DNA from: Candidatus Latescibacterota bacterium
Lineage (GTDB): Bacteria > Latescibacterota > UBA2968 > UBA8231
Reading direction: 5' to 3'
DNA length: 21,432 nucleotides
Assembly (NCBI GenBank): GCA_021295675.1
Contig: JAGWBY010000028.1
Coordinates: forward strand, 1 to 21,432
Shown: positions 1 through 7,411 of the stretch, one piece after another
Layout: every line of letters begins with the position of its first letter
How positions within the stretch are numbered: position 1 is the first letter of the stretch
Notes under the pieces: model-generated
Seen by the model: the letters and a program-made list of their open reading frames with translations, nothing else
Told to the model about the DNA's origin: nothing
The model's database searches: none
Translations under genes and position numbers: made by a program

Positions 1-1610
1 GGATCAAATCTTGGCTCCTGACCCTAGACCACAAGCGCATAGGTATCCTCTATCTAATAACGCTGGCGGTCTTCTTCTTGGTCGGTAGCCTTTTCGCCAG
101 TCTGATCCGCTTTGAGCTGATGACGCCCAAAGGCGATTTGGTCGAGGCCGAGACCTACAACAAGCTCTTCACCATGCACGGCGTGGTGATGATCTTCTTC
201 TTTCTGATCCCCTCGATCCCAGCGGTGTTGGGCAACTTTCTCATTCCCCTGCAGATCGGCGCGCGGGACGTGGCCTTCCCCCGCCTGAATCTCCTCAGCT
301 ACTATCTCTACGCGGCTGGGGGGCTGTTCGCCGTGCTGGCCATTATCATGGGGGGCATTGATACGGGTTGGACCTTTTACACGCCTTATAGCAGTACGTA
401 CTCCACTTCGTTCGTTTCCTTAGCCTTAGTCGGCGTTTTTGTCAACGGCTTCTCTTCGATCCTCACCGGGGTCAACTTCATGGTCACCATCCACAAGATG
501 CGGGCACCGGGTATGACGTGGTTCCGCTTGCCGCTTTTTATTTGGGGGCACTACGCGACCAGCCTGATTCAGGTCCTAGGCACCCCGGTGGTGGCCATCA
601 CCTTGTTGCTGGTCTGTTTCGAGCGCCTCTTCAAGATCGGCATTTTCGATCCCAATTACGGCGGCGACCCCGTGCTCTTTCAGCACATGTTCTGGTTTTA
701 CTCGCATCCAGCCGTGTACATAATGATCCTGCCGGGCTTTGCCGTCGTCAGCGAAGTCATAGCTTGCTTCTCGCGCAAACGCGTCTTCGGCTATTCCTTT
801 GTGGCTTTTTCTTCGCTGGCCATCGCCGTCCTCGGCTTTCTCGTCTGGGGCCACCATTTGTTCGTATCGGGCCAATCCACCTATGCCAGCATGGTCTTTT
901 CCTTCATCACCTTCTTCATCGCCGTACCCACGGCCATCAAAATTTTCAACTGGTCTTTCACTCTCCACAAAGCCTCGGTTAAGCTAGACTCGCCGATGCT
1001 CTACGTGATGGGCTTTATCGGCCTTTTCACTATCGGCGGCCTGACGGGCCTATTCCTTTCCACCTTGGGCATAGACATCCATCTCCACGATACGTACTTC
1101 GTGGTCGCCCACTTTCACTATGTCATGGTGGGCGGCATGGTCATGGGGTTCCTCTGTGGCCTGCATTTTTGGTGGCCTAAAATGACCGGACGCATGTACT
1201 CGGAAGGGGCGGCCAAGCTCGGCGTCATGTTCGTCTTCGCCGGCTTCAACTTGACCTTCTTTCCACAATTTATCTTGGGTTACCTAGGGATGCCTCGGCG
1301 CTATCACGCCTATCCCGAGGAATGGCAAGCCCTCAACATCATGTCCACCGCGGGTGCCACCGTCCTCGGGCTGGGCTTCTCACTAACCATCGTCTATCTC
1401 CTCTGGTCCCTGTTCAAGGGGGAAAAGGCCACTGCCAATCCGTTCCAAGCCAAGGGCCTCGAATGGGACATCCCCTCACCGCCCATAGCCCACAACTTTG
1501 AAGCCATCCCGATAGTTACGTGGGAAGCTTATCCGTACGGTGAGGAGGAACCAGCGGAACCAAGCACTGAAGCCGTACCTGAACGCGCCAAGGAGGATGA
1601 AGTTGTCTGA
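1..1610 (+). CDS. ctaD: Cytochrome c oxidase subunit I (heme-copper oxidase type A2), 5' end outside the window
   Basis: Catalytic subunit of an aa3/caa3-type terminal oxidase in the inner membrane, reducing O2 to water and pumping protons. The frame is open from base 3, and the residues before the first possible start (TLDHKRIG) are the conserved family N-terminus, so the true start lies just upstream. Visible ligands: heme a His in MHG (177-179); CuB His in YSHPAVY (705-707) with the cross-link Tyr at 717-719; the CuB His pair in WGHH (852-857); and HFHY (1110-1121), carrying the heme a3 and heme a histidines. The K-channel Lys is present in PTAIKIF, and the D-channel Asp in GARDVAFPR. The usual Glu of GHPEV is replaced by the Tyr-Ser motif (YSHPAV) that defines type A2 enzymes such as the Rhodothermus caa3 oxidase. 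The C-terminus is an acidic hydrophilic tail. It overlaps the start of ctaE. Confidence 0.97.
   Translation, partial: IKSWLLTLDHKRIGILYLITLAVFFLVGSLFASLIRFELMTPKGDLVEAETYNKLFTMHGVVMIFFFLIPSIPAVLGNFLIPLQIGARDVAFPRLNLLSYYLYAAGGLFAVLAIIMGGIDTGWTFYTPYSSTYSTSFVSLALVGVFVNGFSSILTGVNFMVTIHKMRAPGMTWFRLPLFIWGHYATSLIQVLGTPVVAITLLLVCFERLFKIGIFDPNYGGDPVLFQHMFWFYSHPAVYIMILPGFAVVSEVIACFSRKRVFGYSFVAFSSLAIAVLGFLVWGHHLFVSGQSTYASMVFSFITFFIAVPTAIKIFNWSFTLHKASVKLDSPMLYVMGFIGLFTIGGLTGLFLSTLGIDIHLHDTYFVVAHFHYVMVGGMVMGFLCGLHFWWPKMTGRMYSEGAAKLGVMFVFAGFNLTFFPQFILGYLGMPRRYHAYPEEWQALNIMSTAGATVLGLGFSLTIVYLLWSLFKGEKATANPFQAKGLEWDIPSPPIAHNFEAIPIVTWEAYPYGEEEPAEPSTEAVPERAKEDEVV
1590..1596 (+). promoter_or_regulatory. Shine-Dalgarno of ctaE that selects a TTG start
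   Basis: AAGGAGG lies inside the 3' end of ctaD. The ATG at 1597 touches it directly, leaving no spacer. The in-frame TTG at 1603 has a normal 6-nt spacer and gives the typical subunit III N-terminus [11 protein letters not shown] therefore place the ctaE start at 1603, overlapping the ctaD stop (1608-1610) by 8 nt, which suggests translational coupling. Confidence 0.7.
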
Positions 1611-2237
1611 TCACGCACATAGCGCCCATCACCTACACCAGTTCGAGACGTCGCAGCAGCAATACGAAGCTGCCAGTCTCGGCATGTGGGCGTTCATCAT
1701 CCAAGAAATCCTCTTCTTCGGGGGGCTGTTCGGTGCCTACACAGTGTATCGCAACGAATATATTGAAGCCTTCACCGCTGGCTCTCACCTCCTCAGCATC
1801 GGCTGGGGCACCTTCAACACCATCGTGCTGATCGCCAGCAGTCTGACCATGGCGCTGGCTGTCCGCGCCGCGCAGACCAATGCTGGTCGCAACGCGATTA
1901 CGGGGTGGCTCGTCGCCACGATCATTCTCGGCTGCGCCTTCTTGGGGGTCAAGTACATCGAGTACAGCCATAAGTGGCACGAGAACCTCATTCCCGGCAG
2001 CATGTTCCAGTGGAACGACCCAGCCGTCACGCTCGGCAACGCCAAAATTTTCTTCTCGTTTTACTTCGTGATGACCGGGATGCACGCATCATGTTGTGGA
2101 TGATCGCCAAGGTCCGGCGCAACGAGATTTCGGCTCAGTACTTCACGCCGATTGAAATCAGCGGCCTTTATTGGCACTTCGTCGATATCGTGTGGATTTT
2201 CCTCTTCCCACTACTCTATCTGATCGGACGCCACTAA
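1603..2237 (+). CDS. ctaE: Cytochrome c oxidase subunit III, reading frame broken near 2089
   Basis: Integral membrane subunit that stabilises the oxidase core. The first part (TTG 1603 to about 2088) reads through the conserved [18 protein letters not shown] helix and ends at YFVMTGMHA, then hits a stop at 2101-2103. The rest of the protein continues from 2091 in another frame ([11 protein letters not shown], then [19 protein letters not shown] and [11 protein letters not shown]) to the TAA at 2235-2237. In the family, MTGxHA is followed by about eight or nine residues (LHxxxGxG) before this point. Here only two bases remain, so roughly 22-25 nt seem to be missing. As written, the product would lack its last two helices. 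Because the oxidase normally needs this subunit, an assembly error is as likely as a true mutation. The start choice is explained under the Shine-Dalgarno entry. Confidence 0.9.
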
Positions 2238-2578
2238 TGTCTGAACATCACTCTGAACATCACGTCGTCCCGCTCAAGATCTACTTTCTGATCTTCTTCG
2301 CCCTGATGATTGGCACGGTCCTCACGGTGGCGGCCGCCTTCGTCAACATGGGCTTTTTGAATACGCCGGTCGCCCTGATCATCGCTCTAGTAAAGGCATC
2401 GCTGGTCATCTTGTTCTTCATGCACGTGAAATACAGCCCCAAGCTGGTCGGGCTTTTCGCGGTCGCTGGCTTCTTCTGGCTGTGCATCCTACTGGCCTTG
2501 ACCATGCAGGACTACTACACGCGCGGCTGGGGCGAGGAAGCGCCGGTGGAGTTTCTCAAGCAAGGGTCGTTTTTCTAA
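2237..2578 (+). CDS. ctaF: Cytochrome c oxidase subunit IV (prokaryotic COX4 family)
   Basis: A small accessory subunit of the oxidase, 113 aa, with three membrane segments: about residues 15-37, 43-63 (ending in the family motif FFMHVKYSPKL) and 70-90. The N-terminus is His-rich (SEHHSEHH). The ATG at 2237 shares its A with the TAA of ctaE (TAATG), so translation is probably coupled. An upstream in-frame start at 2171 would add residues that only shadow the ctaE C-terminus and was not used. It is the last gene of the ctaD-ctaE-ctaF unit; a hairpin follows 30 nt downstream. Confidence 0.93.
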   Translation: MSEHHSEHHVVPLKIYFLIFFALMIGTVLTVAAAFVNMGFLNTPVALIIALVKASLVILFFMHVKYSPKLVGLFAVAGFFWLCILLALTMQDYYTRGWGEEAPVEFLKQGSFF

Positions 2579-2607
2579 CTCCTAAATCCATCACAGTATT
2601 CCACGAA

Positions 2608-2641
2608 AATAGCCCGGGCCGCTTGAGCGATCCGGGCTATT
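2608..2641. terminator. Hairpin terminator between convergent units
   Basis: A 10-bp perfect stem (AATAGCCCGG with CCGGGCTATT) carries an inner CGC/GCG pairing around a TTGA tetraloop. It lies 29 nt after ctaF and 36 nt after the stop of the minus-strand gene, so it can serve both directions. There is no long U tract on the plus strand (the sequence after the stem is TGTATTG), so its strength is uncertain. Confidence 0.65.
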
Positions 2642-2668
2642 GTATTGCCGCAAGTTTTTACGTTGCCG

Positions 2669-2690
2669 ATCGTCCTCTCATCGTCCTCTC
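2669..2690. repeat. Perfect 11-bp tandem duplication over a stop codon
   Basis: ATCGTCCTCTC occurs twice in tandem (2669-2679 and 2680-2690). It covers the last codons and TGA of the 196-aa minus-strand gene. The second unit in gene orientation falls after the stop, so the protein is barely affected. It looks like a recent slippage duplication. Confidence 0.8.
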
Positions 2691-3268
2691 TCTGGGCCGA
2701 CCACCATGGTTTCGGCCAGCGCAAAGCAGCAGGAACTGCGGGCTTGACCCAAGCTTTTGCTCCAAGCGTCGCGGGGATAAGGGCGACCAGGTACGGCCAT
2801 GCCGTTAAGTTGCATCTGTCCAGCGGCGGCGAAAATCAGCACCGTGAAGACGATGTGGGGATTGGCCGTAGGTGGGCCGACTAGGGGGCTTTCTAATTGC
2901 TCCCAAGTGGCGGTCAGGGTGTGGTGCTCGCTTTGGATAGTCCAAGAAGGATTGCGGTCGATGCGGCCAGCGCGACAGAAGGTTGCGGGAAATTGAGGCA
3001 GATCGCGGTCGAATGGATTATTGCTGCCGCGAATCATGGTGGCAGTAATAAAATCGGCCAAGTCGGGGTTGTCGGTGCAGACGGCGGTTAGTCCTGTAGA
3101 GCCGGGAATGTCGATATAGGCCACCGTTCCCCGGCCTGCGGGGCTGTAGGCGGCGCAGTACAGACTGAGTTGTCCGCTATCGACTTGGCTCCCGGGCGGG
3201 CGCAGATAGAGAATCCAGTGTTCGCCGGACCAAAGGAGCGGACCTTGACTGAGGGCGGTTTGGGTCAT
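2678..3268 (-). CDS. Conserved-looking protein of unknown function, 196 aa
   Basis: I do not recognise a named family. The frame is open over its whole length, starts at ATG 3268 only 21 nt after the GroES-like gene, and ends just before the shared hairpin, so it is the last gene of a five-gene minus-strand run. The sequence is mixed alpha/beta with no signal peptide or membrane helix. It is rich in Trp, Pro and Cys. Distinct stretches are LLWSGEHWILYLRPPGS, LSLYCAAYSPAGRG, VFTVLIFAAAGQMQLNG and, near the C-terminus, SSCCFALAETMVVGP. The alternation of hydrophobic residues suggests a cytoplasmic beta-rich fold. No function is proposed. Confidence 0.8.
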   Translation of the reverse strand: MTQTALSQGPLLWSGEHWILYLRPPGSQVDSGQLSLYCAAYSPAGRGTVAYIDIPGSTGLTAVCTDNPDLADFITATMIRGSNNPFDRDLPQFPATFCRAGRIDRNPSWTIQSEHHTLTATWEQLESPLVGPPTANPHIVFTVLIFAAAGQMQLNGMAVPGRPYPRDAWSKSLGQARSSCCFALAETMVVGPERGR

Positions 3269-3289
3269 GGATTGCGCTCTTCGCGGCCT

Positions 3290-3649
3290 TCAAGCAATAT
3301 CGCGGACGAGCACCAAAATCGCTGCCTGCGGCACGACGATGAACTTCTCGTCGTCGAATTTGATTTCCACCGCGTCTTTGCGCAGAAAAATGGCGTGGTC
3401 GCCTTTTCTGGCTTGGAGGCCGATGTAGCGCATCTGCTCGCCCCCCTCTTCCCAAGGCACGTCGTCATCAGCTTTCGGCGGCAAGGGAACGCCCGGCCCC
3501 ACTTCTTCGATGCGCCCGCTTTGCACATCCTCCTTTTCCAAGGCAGTCGGCGGCAAATAGAGCCCCACGGCCGTGCGCTCTTCCATGTCGTCAACCCGGA
3601 TTAGCACGCGGTCGCCGACTACGTACAATTCCTTGTCGCCCCTAATCAT
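3290..3649 (-). CDS. GroES/Cpn10-family co-chaperonin, long FCB-type form
   Basis: 119 aa, against about 95 for classical GroES. It has the Cpn10 beta-barrel: VVGDRVLIRVDD at the N-terminus, a mobile-loop region where classical GGIVL is replaced by VGLYLPP, then RIEEVGPG, and the closing VVPQAAILVLVRD. An insertion of about 20 residues around residues 57-75 (PPKADDDVPWEEGGEQMRYI) matches a subfamily I know from Bacteroidetes and related phyla, usually annotated as co-chaperone GroES. No groEL lies next to it, so it is probably not the main housekeeping GroES. A strong GGAGGAG precedes ATG 3649. It sits 15 nt after the DUF362 gene in the same run. Confidence 0.88.
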   Translation of the reverse strand: MIRGDKELYVVGDRVLIRVDDMEERTAVGLYLPPTALEKEDVQSGRIEEVGPGVPLPPKADDDVPWEEGGEQMRYIGLQARKGDHAIFLRKDAVEIKFDDEKFIVVPQAAILVLVRDIA

Positions 3650-3664
3650 CTGCTCCTCCCTAGG

Positions 3665-4879
3665 TTAAGACGCCAGCCGCAAACACTCGCTGTAGCGCTC
3701 AAAGCGCTCCCCTTCCCCCTCTGCTGGATCGACGTATTTGAGCCAAAGGGCGCTATCCTTCCTATCGCCGCTGAGTTTGCGGCGGCTCCCGAGGTTGCTC
3801 GGATCGTCCCCGTTCCACACCACTTGGCCGTCCTGCATATAGATGAACTCCCCTCGATAGCGGTCGATTAGCTTCCGCTGTTCGTCTTGGTAGATTAGCC
3901 CTTGCTCGCAGGTGGTGCGTCGCCAGTTGGCCACCGTGGCGTCTGGGTCCGTAGATACCGAGTCAAATTCGGCCAGCGGAGCCTCGACCTCGCTCGCAAA
4001 ATCGATCTCGTTCAAATCCACTGTGCCAAAGCCGTGCTTGGCAGCTATCAGCAGGTGATTGCGGTCGCGGCGGAAGGGTGGGGTCGGCCAATCGGAGTGG
4101 GGATCGTGGCCCATCAAGGTCATGCCGCAGGCATCGGTCGCCACCGGATGATCGCCGGCCATCAAAGCGTTACAGATCCGGCCCTCGCCGCCCCATTCAC
4201 GGCCCCATTGGCCGGTGAGGGCCTCGACGATATTGAGGCAAGGCTTGGTAATCATGCCCAAGTCCGGCAGGACGTAGGAAAGTCGGATGAGATGGTGGTA
4301 ATACGACCGCGTCCGCCCTTCCGGCGGGATCATCGGCGGCAGGCCAAAGAGGTTTTTCAGGGTCAAGGTAATGCCCATAAAGGCGTGATTCTTCATCTTG
4401 GCGATGGATACCACCTCGTCAGCCTCGGCAAAGATGGTGTTGAGCAGATAGCGGTCGAACATGCAGCCACCACCGGGTACGTCGTACGTGGCAAAGGGAG
4501 GCAAATTCGAGTCCACATAGCGGACGCCAAAATCGTCCAGAATATACCGGTAGTTAAAGTCGTCGGGCGTTACATGGCCGTTGCCGTAGGGGTAGGTGTC
4601 AGTGGCGACTATCTCGGCTGTAGTCCGCTCCCGCAGCAGGCGCAGCACCGCGCGGGCCACGGCATCATCTACCAACTCCCTGCGGCGTCCAGCGAAGTAC
4701 TCGATGCGCTCCGGCGGCTTGATCATATTGAATTTCAATACGAGCCGCCGCGCCTTTTCCAGCTTCTTCCAAGAGTGCTCCAGCGGATCGGTAGTCCGTT
4801 TAAGTACCTCGTATATTTCTTCTTCGCTCGCCCGATGGTCGCAATGCGAAGCCCTAACCGCGTATTGTCTATCGTCCAT
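3665..4879 (-). CDS. DUF362 domain protein, 404 aa
   Basis: The DUF362 core is seen in SIAKMKNHAFMGITLTLKNL (about residues 158-177) and in LNIVEALTGQWG followed by LMAGDHPVATDACGMTLMG (about 215-257). Residues 45-100 hold the early motif VLKFNMIKPP and a DTYPYGNGH segment. DUF362 proteins are sometimes fused to ferredoxin domains; no CxxCxxC cluster is present here, so there is no sign of an iron-sulfur cluster. The biochemical role of the family is not settled. No signal peptide is visible. ATG 4879 follows a purine-rich GGAAGGGAAAG. The gene lies 32 nt after the tolC-like gene and 15 nt before the groES-like gene, consistent with one operon. Confidence 0.88.
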   Translation of the reverse strand: MDDRQYAVRASHCDHRASEEEIYEVLKRTTDPLEHSWKKLEKARRLVLKFNMIKPPERIEYFAGRRRELVDDAVARAVLRLLRERTTAEIVATDTYPYGNGHVTPDDFNYRYILDDFGVRYVDSNLPPFATYDVPGGGCMFDRYLLNTIFAEADEVVSIAKMKNHAFMGITLTLKNLFGLPPMIPPEGRTRSYYHHLIRLSYVLPDLGMITKPCLNIVEALTGQWGREWGGEGRICNALMAGDHPVATDACGMTLMGHDPHSDWPTPPFRRDRNHLLIAAKHGFGTVDLNEIDFASEVEAPLAEFDSVSTDPDATVANWRRTTCEQGLIYQDEQRKLIDRYRGEFIYMQDGQVVWNGDDPSNLGSRRKLSGDRKDSALWLKYVDPAEGEGERFERYSECLRLAS

Positions 4880-4911
4880 GATGACTTTCCCTTCCTATTA
4901 AGTGTTTGTGG

Positions 4912-6240
4912 CTACTCGCCGAGGACGCCCACGGTCTGTTCGAGCCGCATCAGGGCAAGTGCCTTATCGCGGCGCGCGACAGCGCTTTGCGTGCGCGCCT
5001 CCACTAAGGCCAATTGCGCGTCCAGATTTTCCAATTGCGTGCCAACCCCGCTCGTGTAGCGCAACTCGGCGACTTCCAGTCCCTTCTCGGCCTGCAATAC
5101 CGCATCGCGGTGGGCCTCAATGCGTTCGCTGGCTTCTTCGACAGCATAATAGGCCTGCTGGATTTGCAGCCGCACCTGTCTTGCGATCCGTTGCTGGTCA
5201 TACTCTATCCGGCGCAGGTCCTGCCGTGCCTGCGCTACTCGCGCCCCGGTGAGCCGCCCGTCGAAAAGCGGTATTTGCAATACCAGCCCGGTGTTCCAAC
5301 TCTTGCGCCACTCCCGGTCGGCTAGGTCGAACCCATCGCTCTGGAACTGGGTTTGCCCAGCGGCTACCAGTTCCACGCTAGGCCGAGTGGACGCCTGGTC
5401 GGCGGTGATCTTTCGCTCGTGCCATCCTATTTCTTGCTCGACTTGCGCCAGCTCTGGCCGCTTAGCTAACCCCAAGGCGACGAGCCTGTCCAGATCATCG
5501 AGATCGAGTGTCGTCTCAGTGCGGAACGTTCCCCGCACTTCTATGGCTTGGTCTAAGTCTAAACCAACGACATCCTTGAGGGCCATTGTGGCCAGCCGCA
5601 GGTTATTTTCTGCACTGATGGAGTCGGCGCGCATGTTTGAGACTTGTACCTGAGCGCGCAACTGGTCCAACTCAGCGGCCCGACCAGCCTGCGCCTGTGC
5701 CTCCACCTGAGACAGATTGCGTCTGGCCCACGCCAGCGCTAGGTGTGATACGGTGCGCAATTCCTCGGCTAGGAGCAGGTCGTAAAATCGCTCCTCAACC
5801 TCGGCTAGCACGAGTTGTGTTGTCTGTCGCTCGGTTTCGCCGAGCATGGCAAATTGGCGGCGAGCCATGTCCTCGGTGGCGCGAATGCGACCTCCGGCAT
5901 AGAGCGGCTGGCGCACGTTCACGGTGCCCGTGAGGTTGTTTTCCGTGCCGATCCTGACGGCATTGCCAGCAAAAACAAAAGAAGGCAGCAGCCAGTTGCG
6001 ACTATACGTAAAGGAGGCATCGACCTGCGGCAACCCCGCTGCTCGCGCTACGCGGAGTTCCTCTTGCCCGCGCAGCAGGTCAATGCGGGCTTGCAACAGG
6101 TGCTCGTTGTTTTCTTGCACTAAAGCCAACCCGGTTTGCAAGTCGAGAATCAGCGGCTCGGCCTCTGCTCGGGCCGGGCGACTGGAGACTGCACACAAGC
6201 CCATCAAGCAGAACGCCCCCACCCCGGTCTTGCTCAACAT
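4912..6240 (-). CDS. TolC-family outer membrane efflux channel
   Basis: Outer-membrane channel of an export or efflux system, 442 aa, typical length. A signal peptide covers residues 1-25 (hydrophobic GVGAFCLMGLCAV, cleavage after ARA). Two OEP repeats follow, each with long amphipathic helices. The first contains LTGTVNVRQPLYAGGRI and the second the equivalent LVLQIPLFDGRLTGARV, the usual beta-strand plus 'P-L-[YF]-x-G-G/R' signature; the C-terminal helix carries YTSGVGTQLENLDAQ. I chose ATG 6240, which overlaps the stop of the upstream glutaredoxin gene, over GTG 6264, because it begins at the signal peptide. No periplasmic adaptor or inner-membrane pump gene is present in the window, so its partner is encoded elsewhere. 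Confidence 0.93.
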   Translation of the reverse strand: MLSKTGVGAFCLMGLCAVSSRPARAEAEPLILDLQTGLALVQENNEHLLQARIDLLRGQEELRVARAAGLPQVDASFTYSRNWLLPSFVFAGNAVRIGTENNLTGTVNVRQPLYAGGRIRATEDMARRQFAMLGETERQTTQLVLAEVEERFYDLLLAEELRTVSHLALAWARRNLSQVEAQAQAGRAAELDQLRAQVQVSNMRADSISAENNLRLATMALKDVVGLDLDQAIEVRGTFRTETTLDLDDLDRLVALGLAKRPELAQVEQEIGWHERKITADQASTRPSVELVAAGQTQFQSDGFDLADREWRKSWNTGLVLQIPLFDGRLTGARVAQARQDLRRIEYDQQRIARQVRLQIQQAYYAVEEASERIEAHRDAVLQAEKGLEVAELRYTSGVGTQLENLDAQLALVEARTQSAVARRDKALALMRLEQTVGVLGE

Positions 6241-6494
6241 AGTAAACCGCGCTGCCGCAACCACGCTTCGACCTCCGCTCCTCCCACATCGGCCAGCATA
6301 ACGCCGTCGATTTCGACGCAGGGCGAGGCGTATTGTCGACTCTTAGCAACCATTTCCGCAAAGGCTTTGTGGTCGCTGGTAATATCCAATTCCTCGTATG
6401 GTAACCCTACTTTATCAAGTACCGTCCGCACGCCTGGACTCCAAGGGCAATACGGATTGAGATATGCTTTGATCACAGGAGTAGTCTGTTCCAC
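6234..6494 (-). CDS. Glutaredoxin-like thioredoxin-fold protein, CPWS motif
   Basis: 86 aa in the reading I prefer. It starts IKAYLNPYCPWSPGVRTVL, giving a C-P-W-S monothiol active site at about residues 16-19, then YEELDIT, and the cis-Pro region YASPCVEIDG, ending DVGGAEVEAWLRQRGLL. The cis-Pro is kept, but the usual TVP becomes SPC, adding a second Cys; a third Cys is the last residue. The frame is open to TTG 6566 and ATG 6557. GTG 6494 is preferred because GGAAAGG (6500-6506) lies 5 nt upstream and the length then fits glutaredoxins. It overlaps tolC by 7 nt and is first in the minus-strand run. Confidence 0.82.
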   Translation of the reverse strand: MEQTTPVIKAYLNPYCPWSPGVRTVLDKVGLPYEELDITSDHKAFAEMVAKSRQYASPCVEIDGVMLADVGGAEVEAWLRQRGLLC

Positions 6495-6520
6495 TTTGGC
6501 CTTTCCGATGTACAGGGGAC

Positions 6521-6546
6521 GCGATATATTGAGAAAAACATATCGC
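6521..6546. promoter_or_regulatory. Inverted repeat in a divergent intergenic region, possible operator
   Basis: GCGATAT (6521-6527) and ATATCGC (6540-6546) are perfect inverted 7-bp arms separated by 12 AT-rich bases. They lie between the divergent glutaredoxin (-) and DHH (+) starts. TATATT at 6525-6530 could be a -10 element for the plus strand, but no good -35 is visible. Regulator binding is inference from symmetry and position only. Confidence 0.35.
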
Positions 6547-6583
6547 TCGCCTCTCATCCCTGTCAAGGAAGGGGCCTCAATCT

Positions 6584-7411
6584 ATGAAACCGCTGGTCCT
6601 GTTCCACGGAGGCTGCAACGACGGCTTCTGTGCCGCGTGGGTTTACCGCCGCTACGTCAATCCGCAAGCCGAGTTTAAGGCGGTTCAATACAACACTGAC
6701 CCGCCAGCTACGGCCGACCGCGATGTCGTCATCCTCGACTTCAGCTACGAGCGGGTGCAGCTCATGGAGATGCACGATCACGCCCGCTCGCTCTTGGTTT
6801 TGGACCATCACGAGACGGCTGCACACGCCTTAGCCGGACTCGATTACTGCGTATTCGCCGAGGACAAGTCTGGGGCACGCATGACTTGGGAATACTTTTT
6901 CGATCCCCGCTCTCAGATCAGTGCTGACGCCGTCCCTTGGCTGGTGTCCTATACTGAAGACCGCGATCTGTGGCGGTGGGCCTTAGCCGATTCTAAGGCT
7001 GTCAACGCCGCTCTCGCTTCGTACCCACGCGACTTTGCGGTGTGGGATGAAATCGCCGAGCGCGGCCCGCAAGCCCTCGCCGTGGAAGGGCAAGCCATTC
7101 TCCGCTTCCAACACCGACTCATCCGACCGCGCGTTCGGTACCACGGTTGGACCACCATCAGCGGGTTTCGCGTCCCCATTACCAATGCCACGTTTCTGAC
7201 CTCTGAAATCGGCAATGCCCTCGCCGAAGGGTATCCTTTTTCCGCCGTGTTCTTCGTCCGCCCCGACAGCAAGGTCGTGTACAATCTGCGCTCCAAAGGA
7301 GACGAAGCTGCGGATGTGGGCCGCATCGCACGCGATTACGGCGGTGGAGGGCACAAACACGCTGCGGCTTTTACCCTAGAGACCATGCTGCCGATGGAAG
7401 CGGATGCATGA
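6584..7411 (+). CDS. DHH-family phosphoesterase
   Basis: Cytoplasmic metal-dependent phosphoesterase of the DHH/DHHA1 superfamily (related to RecJ and NrnA-type nucleases), 275 aa. Motifs in order: HGGCNDGF (Asp13), ILDFSY (Asp52), VLDHHE (Asp74-His75-His76, the name motif), EDRDLW (Asp126/Asp128), and the C-terminal DHHA1 substrate-binding GGGGHKHAAAF (about 253-263). All expected metal-binding residues are present. The substrate cannot be fixed from sequence; short oligonucleotides or a cyclic-dinucleotide product are possible. ATG 6584 follows AAGGAAGGGG with a rather long spacer. The ATGA at its end overlaps the start of the next gene by 4 nt, so the two are co-translated. Confidence 0.92.
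   Translation: MKPLVLFHGGCNDGFCAAWVYRRYVNPQAEFKAVQYNTDPPATADRDVVILDFSYERVQLMEMHDHARSLLVLDHHETAAHALAGLDYCVFAEDKSGARMTWEYFFDPRSQISADAVPWLVSYTEDRDLWRWALADSKAVNAALASYPRDFAVWDEIAERGPQALAVEGQAILRFQHRLIRPRVRYHGWTTISGFRVPITNATFLTSEIGNALAEGYPFSAVFFVRPDSKVVYNLRSKGDEAADVGRIARDYGGGGHKHAAAFTLETMLPMEADA

Noticed and set aside
3902..5059. Long open frame on the plus strand (385 codons)
   Set aside because: It lies opposite the DUF362 and tolC genes, crosses their boundary, has low-complexity composition and no family features; it is a high-GC shadow.
6495..6566. Longer glutaredoxin start at TTG 6566 or ATG 6557
   Set aside because: The extra 21-24 residues are not thioredoxin-fold sequence and would cover the promoter and inverted repeat; GTG 6494 has its own Shine-Dalgarno.
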